From contig NZ_JANAVZ010000006.1 in NCBI RefSeq assembly GCF_025195095.1, positions 124,001 through 188,000 on the forward strand: a DNA stretch of 64,000 nucleotides, read 5' to 3'. Of the stretch, positions 9,456 through 18,312 are shown one piece after another (position 1 is the first letter of the stretch; the number at the start of each line of letters is the position of its first letter). Origin of the DNA: Paracoccus maritimus. GTDB lineage: Bacteria > Pseudomonadota > Alphaproteobacteria > Rhodobacterales > Rhodobacteraceae. The position numbers and the translations under genes are program-made. Under the pieces are notes generated by a model. The model did not search any database, was not told the DNA's origin, and saw only the letters and a program-made list of their open reading frames with translations.

Positions 9456-10400
9456 TTGGAAGACGCGGCTCCTTTCCATCAGCTGCCGGGCGACGAAAGC
9501 CGCCCGGCGAATGCCCTTTGGGTCACGGCCGAAGACGGGATCCGGCTGCGGCTGGCCCTTTGGCGATCCGAGGCGGAACCGCTTCGCGGCAGTGTCCTGC
9601 TGTTTCCCGGCCGTACGGAATATGTCGAGAAATATGCCCGCGTCGCGGAACGGCTGAACCGCGCGGGATACGACGTGCTGGCAATCGACTGGCGCGGTCA
9701 GGGCATGTCCGACCGACTTCAGGTCGATCCACGGCCCGGCCATGTCCGCGAATTTTCGGACTATCAGCTTGATGTCGTCGAAATGGTGATGGCGGCGACC
9801 GATCTGGGATTGCCGCAGCCTTGGCATCTGCTGGGACATTCCATGGGTGGCTGCATCGGGCTGGCGGCACTGCATGGCGATCTGCCCGTGGCCAGCGCGG
9901 TGTTCTCGGCCCCGATGTGGGGGATCAACCTGCGGCAGATGCCGCATGGGATCGCGCTTGGTGTGGCCTATCTGGCTGGAAGGCTGGGTCATGGCGGGCG
10001 TTCGGCGCCCGGCAGCGGTGCCCAAGGCACCTATCTGGTGGACGAGGCGTTCGGGCCGAATCTGCTGACCAATGATGTCGATGAATGGTGCCGGATGCTG
10101 CGCGAGGCAGCCGCATGGCCCAAGCTGACCATCGGCGGCGCCAGCTATAACTGGATTTCCCGTGCCCTGAATGAATGTTCGCGCTTGGCGCGCATGGAGT
10201 CACCGGATCTGCCGATGACGGTTTCGCTTGGCACGCGCGAACAGATCATTTCGGGCGCGGCCATCCGTGACCGCGTCGCGCGTTGGCCCGGAGCGCGCCT
10301 GCTAGAAGTGGATGGCGCGCGGCACGAGGTGATGATGGAGGGCGAGGACCTGCGAGAGCAGTTCTTCCACGCCGCCCTGACGCAATTCGCAGAGGTCTAA
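9456..10400 (+). CDS. pldB: Alpha/beta hydrolase, lysophospholipase (PldB-like)
   Basis: A 314-residue serine hydrolase of the alpha/beta fold. The nucleophile elbow is GHSMGG with Ser129, preceded by the oxyanion region LFPGRTEYVEKY, and IDWRGQGMSDR is typical of the PldB or monoacylglycerol-lipase group. The catalytic acid and histidine are probably in SLGTREQIIS and DGARHEVMME near the C-terminus. The likely substrate is a lysophospholipid or monoacylglycerol. No signal peptide is seen. Translation appears to begin with TTG at 9456-9458, ten bases after the SCP2 stop; the next in-frame ATG is far downstream and would remove part of the fold. Confidence 0.85.
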   Translation: MEDAAPFHQLPGDESRPANALWVTAEDGIRLRLALWRSEAEPLRGSVLLFPGRTEYVEKYARVAERLNRAGYDVLAIDWRGQGMSDRLQVDPRPGHVREFSDYQLDVVEMVMAATDLGLPQPWHLLGHSMGGCIGLAALHGDLPVASAVFSAPMWGINLRQMPHGIALGVAYLAGRLGHGGRSAPGSGAQGTYLVDEAFGPNLLTNDVDEWCRMLREAAAWPKLTIGGASYNWISRALNECSRLARMESPDLPMTVSLGTREQIISGAAIRDRVARWPGARLLEVDGARHEVMMEGEDLREQFFHAALTQFAEV

Positions 10401-10452
10401 GCGCGCGGGGACGCATCTTGGTGCCCGTCGGCGGCGGGCGCTGGAAGCTGCT

Positions 10453-11421
10453 TCAGACGTCCTTGACCGGGGCGGTCGGATCCTTCGGCTCTGCAGGGTC
10501 CACCGGCTTGATCGGGCGGCCCGCAGCCACCGTTTCGGCAGAGCGCAGCCTGACACGCTTGATCCGGCGTGGATCGGCATCGACCACCTCGAACTCCACC
10601 CCGGAATCGTGCGAGATGACCTCGCCCCGCAGCGGAACACGCCCGGTCAGCATGAAGATCAGCCCGCCAAGCGTATCGACCTCTTCGCCCTCGTCCTCGC
10701 TGGCAAGCTTCAGGCCGGTTTCGGCCTCGACCTCGTTCAGCGGCGCGCGCGCCTGGATCAGCCACTGACCGGGCTTTTCATTGACCCAAAGCCCGCCCTC
10801 GTCCTCGTCATGCTCGTCCTCGATCTCGCCGATGACCTGCTCGATCAGGTCCTCGATCGTGACCAGCCCATCGACGCCTCCATATTCGTCGATCACCAGC
10901 GCCATATGGGTGCGTTTCTGCTGCATCTGCTGCAGCAACACCCCGATGGGCATGGATGGCGGCACATACAACATCGGTCGCAGCATCGGGCGCAGCGTGA
11001 ACTTGCCGCCCTGCCCGAACCCGTGCTTCAGAGCCAGATCCTTAAGATGGATCAACCCCAGCGGGCTGTCCAGGGTGCCGCGAAACACCGGGATCCGCGA
11101 AAAACCGTGCTCGCGAAACATCTCGACCAGATCGTCAAGCGTGACGTTCAGGGGTGCCGCGATGATCTCGACCTTCGGGATGGCCACGTCGTCCACGCGC
11201 ATTCGGCGCAGGTTGACCATGCCAGGCGCAGGCGATGCCACCGGTCGCTGTTCGTCGGCGTCCTGTTCCTCATCTTCATCCGACCCGGTCAGGGCATCGA
11301 AGAAACGTCCGAAAAATCCTCGTGAACTGGGCAAATCACGACCATCGCCTCCGACGCCATCGGCCGGACCGGCGGCGTCGTCACCAAGGGACGTTTCGGG
11401 TAATCGTGGCTCGGAGTTCAT
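10453..11421 (-). CDS. corC: CBS-pair protein of the hemolysin/CorC family
   Basis: A 322-residue CorC/YbeX-type protein. After an acidic, low-complexity N-terminus it has two CBS motifs (MRVDDVAIPKVEIIAAPLN onwards, and MALVIDEYGGVDGLVTIEDL), then the transporter-associated CorC_HlyC domain from about residue 215. Family members bind nucleotides and are linked to Mg2+/Co2+ efflux and membrane homeostasis. It has no DUF21 membrane part. It follows ybeY with a TGATG overlap. In many proteobacteria the next gene is lnt, but here the neighbour is a convergent hydrolase on the other strand. Confidence 0.88.
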   Translation of the reverse strand: MNSEPRLPETSLGDDAAGPADGVGGDGRDLPSSRGFFGRFFDALTGSDEDEEQDADEQRPVASPAPGMVNLRRMRVDDVAIPKVEIIAAPLNVTLDDLVEMFREHGFSRIPVFRGTLDSPLGLIHLKDLALKHGFGQGGKFTLRPMLRPMLYVPPSMPIGVLLQQMQQKRTHMALVIDEYGGVDGLVTIEDLIEQVIGEIEDEHDEDEGGLWVNEKPGQWLIQARAPLNEVEAETGLKLASEDEGEEVDTLGGLIFMLTGRVPLRGEVISHDSGVEFEVVDADPRRIKRVRLRSAETVAAGRPIKPVDPAEPKDPTAPVKDV

Positions 11422-11915
11422 CAGACCTTCTCGTGATAGGGATCGGGAATATGCAGTGATTTCAAAATCGAACGCTCGGCGCCTTCCATGGTTTCCGCAT
11501 CGGCATCGTTCTGGTGATCATAGCCCAGAAGATGCAGCGTCGCATGGACAAGCAGGTGGATAACGTGATCTGCGAAGGGCTTTTCCTGCGCCCGCGCCTC
11601 GGCGTCGCAGGTGTCGAAGGCGATGGCGATGTCGCCCAGTTCTTCCTCATGCGGCAGTTCGGGGCGCGCGCCGGGATCGCGCGGAAGGTGCTCGACGGAC
11701 GGCCAGGACAGCACGTTGGTGGCCTGCGGCTTGCCCCGGAAATCAGCATTCAGCGCGGCGATACGGGCATCGTCACAGCCCATGACAACGACTTCGCCGC
11801 CGATCCCATGCCAGCCAAGCGCCGCGGATATGGCGCGGCTGGCCAGATCTTCGAGACCGACGGTTTTCCATCGGTCGTCCTCGATGACGCAGTCGCTGGT
11901 GATCTCGTCAGGCAT
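11421..11915 (-). CDS. ybeY: Endoribonuclease YbeY, rRNA maturation factor
   Basis: A 164-residue YbeY, the single-strand endoribonuclease for 16S rRNA 3' end maturation and 70S quality control. The zinc-binding motif H-x3-H-x5-H is intact (His124, His128, His134 in HATLHLLGYDH), and the substrate-channel region ATNVLSWPSVE is present. The ATG at 11913-11915 lies just inside the end of phoH, overlapping by eight bases, and the stop overlaps the corC start. The phoH-ybeY-corC order is the classic proteobacterial one and supports an RNA-processing unit. An upstream in-frame extension lies inside phoH and was not used. Confidence 0.94.
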   Translation of the reverse strand: MPDEITSDCVIEDDRWKTVGLEDLASRAISAALGWHGIGGEVVVMGCDDARIAALNADFRGKPQATNVLSWPSVEHLPRDPGARPELPHEEELGDIAIAFDTCDAEARAQEKPFADHVIHLLVHATLHLLGYDHQNDADAETMEGAERSILKSLHIPDPYHEKV

Positions 11916-12987
11916 CGTCTCGTCGTATCGCACGCCGCGGCGCATAGCCCCCGCGCGTCCCCTCGGTTTCGCCGCGCGCAAGGGCCGCGGCATCCTCGGC
12001 GTCATAAGCGTCAATGATCCGCGCGACAAGCGGATGACGCACCACGTCCCTGGCAGTGAAATAGCTGAAGCTGATCCCCTTGACGCCGTCAAGGATGCGC
12101 TCGGCGTCAACCAGTCCCGACTGCATGCCGCGCGGCAGGTCGATCTGGCTGCGGTCGCCGGTGATCACCATGCGCGACCCCTCGCCCAGACGGGTCAGGA
12201 ACATCTTCATCTGCATCTGCGTAGCGTTCTGCGCCTCGTCCAGAACCACGAAGGCGTTGGCAAGCGTGCGGCCGCGCATGAAGGCCAGCGGCGCGATCTC
12301 GATCCGCTTTTCCTCGATCAGCTTCTGCATCTGCTTGCCGGGCAGGAAATCGTTCAGCGCGTCATAGAGCGGCTGCATGTAGGGATCGACCTTTTCTTTC
12401 ATGTCGCCGGGCAGAAAGCCCAGTCGTTCCCCGGCCTCGACCGCCGGTCGCGACAGGATGATCTTGTCCACATGGCCATTGATCAGCATGGTCACGCCGA
12501 CCGCGACGGCCAGATAGGTCTTGCCGGTGCCGGCAGGTCCGATGCCGAAGGCCAGTTCGTTTTCGAACAGCGCCCGCACATAGGCTTTCTGCGCATCGGT
12601 GCGCGGCTCGACGGATTTCTTGCGGGTGCGCAGTTCGTAGTTCCCGGCACCGAACATCTCGATCTGTTCGGCGGGGCTGGTTTCCGAGGTGCTGTCTATG
12701 CCCATGCGAAGCGCGGCCTCGATCTCGGGCAGGCCGACGGGTTTGCCCTGTTCCAGGCGCGCATAAAGACCGCGCAGCAACTGGCTTGCCTCGGCCTGGG
12801 CCTCCGGTCCGCCGACAACGGCAAGCTGGTTGCCCCGGCGCAGGATATGAATGCCAAGCGCCTCCTCAATCCGGGCGAGATGCCGGTCGTTGGCACCGCA
12901 CAGATCGATCAGCAACCTGTTGTCGGGGAATTCCAGCAGGGTTTCAGCGGGATGGGTCGCGACGGGTGGCGTTGGGGTCAGGCCCAA
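11908..12987 (-). CDS. phoH: PhoH-like ATPase (YbeZ)
   Basis: A 359-residue PhoH/YbeZ protein. An N-terminal KH-like region (about residues 10-110) is followed by a P-loop ATPase domain with Walker A GPAGTGKTY, the conserved SRPAVEAGERLGFLPGD and Walker B VVLDEAQN. Family members are predicted RNA helicase-like ATPases that work with YbeY. I chose a TTG start at 12985-12987 because GGAGA lies five bases before it; the first ATG-type start, 50 codons upstream, has no ribosome binding site and adds a segment with no family similarity. First gene of the phoH-ybeY-corC operon. Confidence 0.92.
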   Translation of the reverse strand: MGLTPTPPVATHPAETLLEFPDNRLLIDLCGANDRHLARIEEALGIHILRRGNQLAVVGGPEAQAEASQLLRGLYARLEQGKPVGLPEIEAALRMGIDSTSETSPAEQIEMFGAGNYELRTRKKSVEPRTDAQKAYVRALFENELAFGIGPAGTGKTYLAVAVGVTMLINGHVDKIILSRPAVEAGERLGFLPGDMKEKVDPYMQPLYDALNDFLPGKQMQKLIEEKRIEIAPLAFMRGRTLANAFVVLDEAQNATQMQMKMFLTRLGEGSRMVITGDRSQIDLPRGMQSGLVDAERILDGVKGISFSYFTARDVVRHPLVARIIDAYDAEDAAALARGETEGTRGGYAPRRAIRRDDA

Positions 12988-13143
12988 AATATTCTCCAGC
13001 TCAGTCCTATATGTACATGGTGGCGGTCCAAGGGGATTCGCACAAGATCCAGTCGCGCGATTGCACCGCATTCCTGCCAGCGAGTGCGGCAAAATTACGG
13101 CAGCGGGACGATGTCTGCCATCTTGGCTGGCAAACACCTCGCG

Positions 13144-13854
13144 TCATGTCGTGTCCTTTCCCAGAAATCCGGTCAGCGGCGCCGCATCGTCCATGTCGGC
13201 CACGGCCCCCTGCCATGCGATGGAACCGTCCTGCAACAACGCCACGCTGTCCCCGATCGCCCGCACCGAATCCATGTCATGGGTGATCGTGACGGCCGTC
13301 GCGCCGGTCTCTTCGACGATGCCGCGGATCAGGCCGTTGATCCTGCGGGCGCGGATCGGATCCAGTCCGGTCGTCGGCTCGTCGAAGAAGATGACCTGCG
13401 GATCGTCTGCGATGGCACGGGCCAGACCCGCGCGCTTGGCCATACCGCCCGACAACTGGGCGGGCATCATGTCGGCGGTTTCAGGCCCAAGACCGACGCG
13501 CGCAAGCTTCTCGATGGCAATGCCGCGCGCCTTCTGGCCGGACATGCGCTGCCGCAACCGAAAGCCGACATTTTGCCAGACCGGCAGGCTGTCGAACAGC
13601 GCCGCGCCCTGAAACAGCATGCCGAAGCTGTCCAGAAACCGCGGCCGCGCATGGCGATCCAGCGGCCTCCCCTGCCACAAAATCAGCCCTTCGTCCGGCG
13701 CCTCGAGGCCCAGGATACATTTCAGCAGAACCGACTTGCCGGTCCCGGACTGCCCGATGACGCACAGGCTTTCGCCCTGTCCGACGTGCAGATCGACCCC
13801 GTCCAGAACCGTCCTGGCACCAAAGGATTTTCGCAGACCCTCGATCCGTATCAT
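13144..13854 (-). CDS. mlaF: ABC transporter ATP-binding protein, MlaF type
   Basis: A 236-residue ABC ATPase. Walker A is GQSGTGKS, the signature is LSGGMAKRAGLARAI, Walker B is VIFFDEPTTGLDP, and the H-loop histidine is in VTITHDMDS. The signature and the GLDPIRA segment are those of MlaF, the ATPase of the MCE-type phospholipid transporter that maintains outer-membrane lipid asymmetry. The ATG at 13852-13854 overlaps the mlaE stop. No MlaD (MCE) gene is next to it, so the periplasmic part must be encoded elsewhere, or this pair serves a different MCE protein. Confidence 0.9.
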   Translation of the reverse strand: MIRIEGLRKSFGARTVLDGVDLHVGQGESLCVIGQSGTGKSVLLKCILGLEAPDEGLILWQGRPLDRHARPRFLDSFGMLFQGAALFDSLPVWQNVGFRLRQRMSGQKARGIAIEKLARVGLGPETADMMPAQLSGGMAKRAGLARAIADDPQVIFFDEPTTGLDPIRARRINGLIRGIVEETGATAVTITHDMDSVRAIGDSVALLQDGSIAWQGAVADMDDAAPLTGFLGKDTT

Positions 13855-14615
13855 TCGAAGAACAGCCCGGTCAGGATGAAATTCGCGGCTAGTATTCCCA
13901 CGGCCGCAGCCACCACCGCAGATTTCGTCGCGCGTCCGACCCCTTCGGCGCCACGGCCCGAGGCCATGCCGTACCAGCATCCGCTGACCGCCACGATCAG
14001 CCCGAAGGCGGCGCCCTTGATCAGACCCGAAATCACGTCCCAGCTTTCAAGATAGGCCCAGCTATTGGCCAGATAGGAGGCCGAATTGAACCCCAGCGAT
14101 TGCGTGCCCACCAGCCAGCCGCCCATGATGCCGATAATGTCGCCGACGCCCACAAGCACCGGCACCGTCAGCATTGCCGCCCACAGGCGCGGCGTGACCA
14201 GCCAGCCTGTCGGATCGGTGGACAGCGTCACCAGCGCGTCGATCTGCTCGGTCACTTTCATCGTGCCGATCTCGGCCGCGATGGAACTGGCCACGCGCGC
14301 AGCCACCATCAACCCGCCCAGGACCGGTCCAAGTTCGCGCACCATGCCGATGGCGACGATGGCCGGTACCACGTCACTTGCCTGAAACCGCGCACCGCCC
14401 GAATGGATCTGCAACGCCAGCGCGGCGCCGGTGAACAGCGCGGTCAGCGCCACGACCGGCAATGACAGCCAGCCGATCTGAAAGATCTGCGCCGCCAGCA
14501 GGCGCGGACGGAGCGGGCGCAGATGGAACAGCCCGCGCAGCGTGAACAACGCCACCGCGCCGACCGCGCGCAGGCCGCGCAGCGTGGCGCGACCGGACAG
14601 CCGAACAGGGTTCAC
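13851..14615 (-). CDS. mlaE: ABC transporter permease, MlaE type
   Basis: A 254-residue MlaE/YrbE permease with about five membrane segments. Diagnostic parts are the ALFTGAALALQIHSGG amphipathic segment, VRELGPVLGGLMVAARV and the EIGTMKVTEQIDAL motif that contacts the ATPase. Together with MlaF it forms the inner-membrane core of a lipid transporter. The start is a GTG that overlaps the TGA of alr, and the stop overlaps mlaF, so alr, mlaE and mlaF are a coupled operon. Joining alanine racemase to a lipid transporter suggests a common envelope theme. Confidence 0.93.
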   Translation of the reverse strand: MNPVRLSGRATLRGLRAVGAVALFTLRGLFHLRPLRPRLLAAQIFQIGWLSLPVVALTALFTGAALALQIHSGGARFQASDVVPAIVAIGMVRELGPVLGGLMVAARVASSIAAEIGTMKVTEQIDALVTLSTDPTGWLVTPRLWAAMLTVPVLVGVGDIIGIMGGWLVGTQSLGFNSASYLANSWAYLESWDVISGLIKGAAFGLIVAVSGCWYGMASGRGAEGVGRATKSAVVAAAVGILAANFILTGLFFE

Positions 14616-15628
14616 AGATAGACCCGCTCATAGCGCTGCCGCAGCGCCGTCAAAATCTCGTAGCCGATTGTGCCCGCATGATCGGCCAGCATGTCAATAG
14701 GTTGTTCCACGCAGATCAGATCAAGATGATCCGGCACCGTCCGAAGTTCGGTGACATCCGCCGTCACAAGATCCATCGAAACGCGCCCCACGATCGGACA
14801 GGCAATGCCATCTGCGTAAAGGCTGGCACCGCTGGACGACAGCGCCCGCAGGATGCCGTCTGCATATCCCGCCGCGACCGTCGCGATGCGTCGCGGCGCG
14901 GTGGCGGTCCACGTCGCGCCATAGCCCACGAACTCGTCCGGGGCGACAGGCCGGGTCTGGATCACCGGCAGCGACAGCCGCACGACCTGCTGTGCATCGG
15001 CAAAGGGCATCCCGCCATAAAGGCCGACGCCCGGGCGCACCAGGTCGAAGTGATATTCGGGGCCCAAAAGGATGCCGCCTGTCGCCGCAAGCGAAAGTGG
15101 GACGTTGCATCCATCCGTCATGGCGCGGAACGCCGCCAGCTGAGTGGCATTGGCCGGGTGATCTGGTTCATCCGCGCAGGCCAGATGCGACATGATGAAA
15201 TCGGGGCCGGCGTCCAGCACCTCGGCGCGGATCGCGGCCCATTCCGCGGCCTCCATCCCCAACCGGTTCATGCCACTGTCCAACTGGATCGCGAAACGCG
15301 CGCCGGGCCGAATCGCGCGGTCGCGAAAAAACTGTTCGGCACTGTTCAGGACCGGCACCAGCCCGTCCAGATCGGCCCCCGGCATATGTCCCGACAGCAC
15401 GTTGATCGTCGCATCATCGGGAAGATGCGGGCGGATCGCTCTGCCCTCTTTCGCCAGCGCGACGAAGAAGTCGCGCGCACCGGCCTGATACAGCGCAGGC
15501 ACGATCCGGGACGCACCAAGACCATATCCATCGGCCTTGACGACGGCCGCCGCACGCGCCCCCGGCGCCCTGGCCGCCAGCGCCTTCCAGTTGGCCACGA
15601 TGGCCGCGATATCGATCTGCAAACCCAT
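14612..15628 (-). CDS. alr: Alanine racemase
   Basis: A 338-residue PLP enzyme that interconverts L- and D-alanine for peptidoglycan. The PLP lysine is Lys31 in VVKADGYGLG and the second catalytic base is the tyrosine in VGYGATWTA. The C-terminal beta domain is complete, ending in RQRYERVYL. It is a little shorter than the common 360 to 370 residues, with the N-terminus starting close to the barrel. It is divergent from pccB, and the region between them carries a candidate regulator site. It heads the alr-mlaE-mlaF operon. Confidence 0.95.
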   Translation of the reverse strand: MGLQIDIAAIVANWKALAARAPGARAAAVVKADGYGLGASRIVPALYQAGARDFFVALAKEGRAIRPHLPDDATINVLSGHMPGADLDGLVPVLNSAEQFFRDRAIRPGARFAIQLDSGMNRLGMEAAEWAAIRAEVLDAGPDFIMSHLACADEPDHPANATQLAAFRAMTDGCNVPLSLAATGGILLGPEYHFDLVRPGVGLYGGMPFADAQQVVRLSLPVIQTRPVAPDEFVGYGATWTATAPRRIATVAAGYADGILRALSSSGASLYADGIACPIVGRVSMDLVTADVTELRTVPDHLDLICVEQPIDMLADHAGTIGYEILTALRQRYERVYL

Positions 15629-15685
15629 CGGGATGGCTTGCCCCCGGCCCCGCGCGAGGTCAAGGGGGCTTGAGGTTGGCGCACC

Positions 15686-15733
15686 TTAGCAAGTTTGCAG
15701 TTTGCCTATTCAGTCATGCACATAGTTTGCAAA
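15686..15733. promoter_or_regulatory. TTTGCAAA-type elements upstream of pccB (candidate PccR/ScfR site)
   Basis: Between alr and pccB are a perfect palindrome TTTGCAAA (15726-15733) and, 20 to 40 bases upstream, near copies: TTAGCAAG (15686), TTTGCAG (15694) and TTTGCC (15701). In Rhodobacter sphaeroides the short-chain fatty acyl-CoA regulator PccR controls propionyl-CoA carboxylase genes through TTTGCAAA-type palindromes, so I read this as its operator. No PccR-like regulator gene is present in the window. Confidence 0.6.
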
Positions 15734-15803
15734 TTTTCCTGATTTTCCTTTTCCGCATCCTTGTCCCAAGCTACCGTGCCGCAACCTGATCGGGAGGCCT
15801 GCG

Positions 15804-17336
15804 ATGAAGGACATTCTGCAAGAGCTGGAGCGTCGGCGCGACGAAGCCCGTCTTGGCGGCGGCCAGCGACGTATCGACGCGCAGCACAAGCGCGGCAAGC
15901 TGACCGCGCGAGAACGGATCGAACTGCTGGTCGATGAAGGCAGCTTCGAGGAATTCGACATGTTTGTCGCCCATCGCAGCACCGATTTCGGAATGCAGGA
16001 CGAAAGGCCGTACGGCGACGGCGTGGTGACAGGCTGGGGCACGATCAACGGACGCATGGTTTATGTCTTTTCGCAGGATTTCACCGTCTTCGGCGGATCT
16101 CTGTCGGAAACCCACGCCCAGAAGATCTGCAAGATCATGGACATGGCCATGCAGAACGGCGCGCCCCTCATCGGCATCAACGATTCGGGCGGCGCGCGCA
16201 TCCAGGAAGGCGTTGCCAGCCTTGCGGGCTATGCCGACGTGTTTCAGCGCAACATCATGGCCTCGGGCGTGATCCCGCAGATCTCGGTCATCATGGGGCC
16301 GTGCGCGGGCGGCGCAGTCTATTCCCCGGCGATGACCGATTTCATCTTCATGGTGCGCGACACCAGCTACATGTTCGTCACCGGGCCCGACGTGGTGAAG
16401 ACGGTGACCAACGAGGTGGTGACCGCCGAACAGCTTGGCGGCGCCGCGACGCACACAAGGAAATCCTCGGTCGCCGATGGTGCGTTCGAGGATGATGTCG
16501 AAGCCCTGTCCGAGATTCGGCGGCTGTTCGACTTCCTGCCAATGAACAACCGCGGCACCGTGCCTGTCCGTCCTTTCTTCGACGACCCTTCACGAATCGA
16601 GGAAAGCCTAGACACCCTGATCCCCGACAATCCGAACCAGCCCTACGATATGAAAGAGCTGATCGTGAAGGTTGCGGACGAGGGCGATTTCTACGAGATC
16701 CAGAGGGATTTCGCGGGCAACATCATCACCGGCTTCATCCGGCTGGAAGGCCGCACGGTCGGCGTCGTCGCCAACCAGCCGATGGTTCTGGCGGGCTGCC
16801 TGGATATCGACAGCAGCCGCAAGGCCGCGCGCTTCGTGCGTTTCTGCGACGCGTTCGAAATTCCGATCCTGACCTTCGTGGATGTTCCGGGCTTCCTGCC
16901 CGGAACCGGCCAGGAATATGGCGGCGTCATCAAGCATGGCGCGAAACTGCTGTTCGCCTATGGCGAGGCAACCGTGCCGAAGGTCACGGTGATTACCCGC
17001 AAGGCCTATGGCGGCGCATATGACGTCATGGCGTCGAAACACCTGCGCGGCGATTTCAACTATGCATGGCCCACGGCGGAAATCGCGGTGATGGGCGCCA
17101 AGGGCGCGGTCGAAATCCTGTATCGCAGCGAACTGGGCGATCCAGACAAGATCGCCGCCCGCACCAAGGATTACGAGGACCGCTTTGCGAATCCCTTCGT
17201 CGCCGCCGAAAAGGGCTTCATCGACGAAGTGATCCAGCCACGCTCGACCCGGCGGCGCGTCGCGCGTGCCTTTGCCAGCCTGCGCAGCAAGAAGCTGTCG
17301 AACCCTTGGAAAAAGCACGACAACATTCCCCTGTAA
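15804..17336 (+). CDS. pccB: Propionyl-CoA carboxylase, beta (carboxyltransferase) subunit
   Basis: A 510-residue acyl-CoA carboxyltransferase that moves the carboxyl group from biotin to propionyl-CoA, giving methylmalonyl-CoA. Both crotonase-like halves are clear: the N-terminal half with [24 protein letters not shown] and [13 protein letters not shown], the C-terminal half with [15 protein letters not shown] and [11 protein letters not shown]. It partners with the biotin-carrying subunit encoded at 18952. The ATG is preceded by GGGAGG. Four small genes separate it from pccA, an arrangement I associate with this bacterial family. Regulation is probably through the TTTGCAAA elements upstream. 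Confidence 0.97.
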   Translation: MKDILQELERRRDEARLGGGQRRIDAQHKRGKLTARERIELLVDEGSFEEFDMFVAHRSTDFGMQDERPYGDGVVTGWGTINGRMVYVFSQDFTVFGGSLSETHAQKICKIMDMAMQNGAPLIGINDSGGARIQEGVASLAGYADVFQRNIMASGVIPQISVIMGPCAGGAVYSPAMTDFIFMVRDTSYMFVTGPDVVKTVTNEVVTAEQLGGAATHTRKSSVADGAFEDDVEALSEIRRLFDFLPMNNRGTVPVRPFFDDPSRIEESLDTLIPDNPNQPYDMKELIVKVADEGDFYEIQRDFAGNIITGFIRLEGRTVGVVANQPMVLAGCLDIDSSRKAARFVRFCDAFEIPILTFVDVPGFLPGTGQEYGGVIKHGAKLLFAYGEATVPKVTVITRKAYGGAYDVMASKHLRGDFNYAWPTAEIAVMGAKGAVEILYRSELGDPDKIAARTKDYEDRFANPFVAAEKGFIDEVIQPRSTRRRVARAFASLRSKKLSNPWKKHDNIPL

Positions 17337-17540
17337 GTTGCGGATTTTCATGAAGATGCACAACTGTGTGAATGATGCAGCGCAGCCACAGCTTGGCGGC
17401 GTTTTGCCGAGCCCCGACAAGGGTGGCTGTCTGGATCATTGCGGCGCGGCTATCATCGCGGCGCGGGCGGCCCGTCAAGAAGCCGTCCCGAACCCGAGCA
17501 GCCGGGCGCATCATCGCCCGCATTACAGGAGCAAGACACC

Positions 17541-17687
17541 ATGTCGAAGAAGTTCATCCTCGGCCTCGTGCTGGTATCGGCCTTCGCCGCCTGCCAGCGT
17601 CAGCAGCCCGAAGTCGATGTCTACACGCCCGCAGTGGACCCGGTCACGACCGAGCCTGTTTACCAAGGGAAATACGGCGCCAACTGA
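17541..17687 (+). CDS. Small lipoprotein, 48 residues
   Basis: A 48-residue protein beginning MSKKFILGLVLVSAFAACQRQQPEVD. The hydrophobic segment and AFAAC are a good lipobox, with Cys18 the lipidated residue, leaving a mature peptide of about 30 residues that is Pro, Val and Tyr rich and ends YQGKYGAN. An AGGAGC ribosome binding site precedes the ATG. The function is unknown. It sits between pccB and pccA with three other small genes. Confidence 0.7.
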   Translation: MSKKFILGLVLVSAFAACQRQQPEVDVYTPAVDPVTTEPVYQGKYGAN

Positions 17688-17706
17688 TCGCCCATATTCC
17701 GACTTT

Positions 17707-17735
17707 GCGCGCGGGCGGCACGGCTGCCCGCGCGC
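17707..17735 (+). terminator. GC-rich hairpin after the small lipoprotein gene
   Basis: A perfect 10-bp stem, GCGCGCGGGC with GCCCGCGCGC, and a 9-base loop, 19 bases after the stop. There is no T run, so it may be a weak terminator or an mRNA-stabilising structure that separates expression of pccB and the genes after it. Confidence 0.5.
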
Positions 17736-17765
17736 CTCGCGCCGCGCCTTAAACGGAGCAGCGCC

Positions 17766-18182
17766 ATGCTGAAACATCGCGGCTTTCCCAGCCGACTTCC
17801 CGGCACCGATTTCCAGTTCACGATCCGACGCGAGAACAAGAAAGGGGCCACGCCCCTGTCTCGCCGCGAACGGTTCCGCGACCGCAAGCCCGCCGATCGT
17901 CGCGCCGACGCAGGCTTCCTGGCAGCCTTGATCGAGAATTTCGGCGATGAGCCGTTCGAACGCGGCAACCTTGATGCCGGCCGCCTGTCATGGCTGCTGG
18001 GACGCGAGGTGATCGCCGTCGGCGATCTGGACCCGGTCAGCTATGATCAGTTGCTGCGGGTCGATCTGGCACGCGCAGAAGCCTCGTTTCCCGAGATTTT
18101 CTCGTCGGGCGAAATGCCCGAGGAGCCGGACTGGGATGACGAGGGACGGGACGACGAAATCGACCCGGCGGAGAACCTCTGA
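17766..18182 (+). CDS. Conserved hypothetical protein in the pcc locus
   Basis: A 138-residue soluble protein with no known domain that I can name. The N-terminal 45 residues are basic (PLSRRERFRDRKPADRR) and the C-terminal 30 are strongly acidic (MPEEPDWDDEGRDDEIDPAENL), with a helical middle containing GRLSWLLGREVIAVGDLDP. No signal peptide or membrane segment is visible. The start follows GGAGC by five bases. Its position between pccB and pccA suggests a link with propionyl-CoA carboxylase, but there is no direct evidence for that. Confidence 0.7.
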   Translation: MLKHRGFPSRLPGTDFQFTIRRENKKGATPLSRRERFRDRKPADRRADAGFLAALIENFGDEPFERGNLDAGRLSWLLGREVIAVGDLDPVSYDQLLRVDLARAEASFPEIFSSGEMPEEPDWDDEGRDDEIDPAENL

Positions 18183-18312
18183 TGCGCGATTTGCCGCCAA
18201 GCAGGGCATTTTCACAGCGATGTCAGTTTGCTGCTGTTGCTGTCTGTGCAATATTGCCCGCGCGAACTTTCAATTCGGGCCCGGACGGCCCCCAGAAAAC
18301 AGGCAAGACAAC

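Noticed and set aside
12988-13137. 50-codon N-terminal extension of PhoH
   Set aside because: No ribosome binding site, no similarity to the family; a TTG start with GGAGA is better.
11611-14055. 814-codon open frame on the plus strand across ybeY, phoH and mlaF
   Set aside because: Crosses three recognised genes on the other strand; composition is that of a GC-rich shadow.
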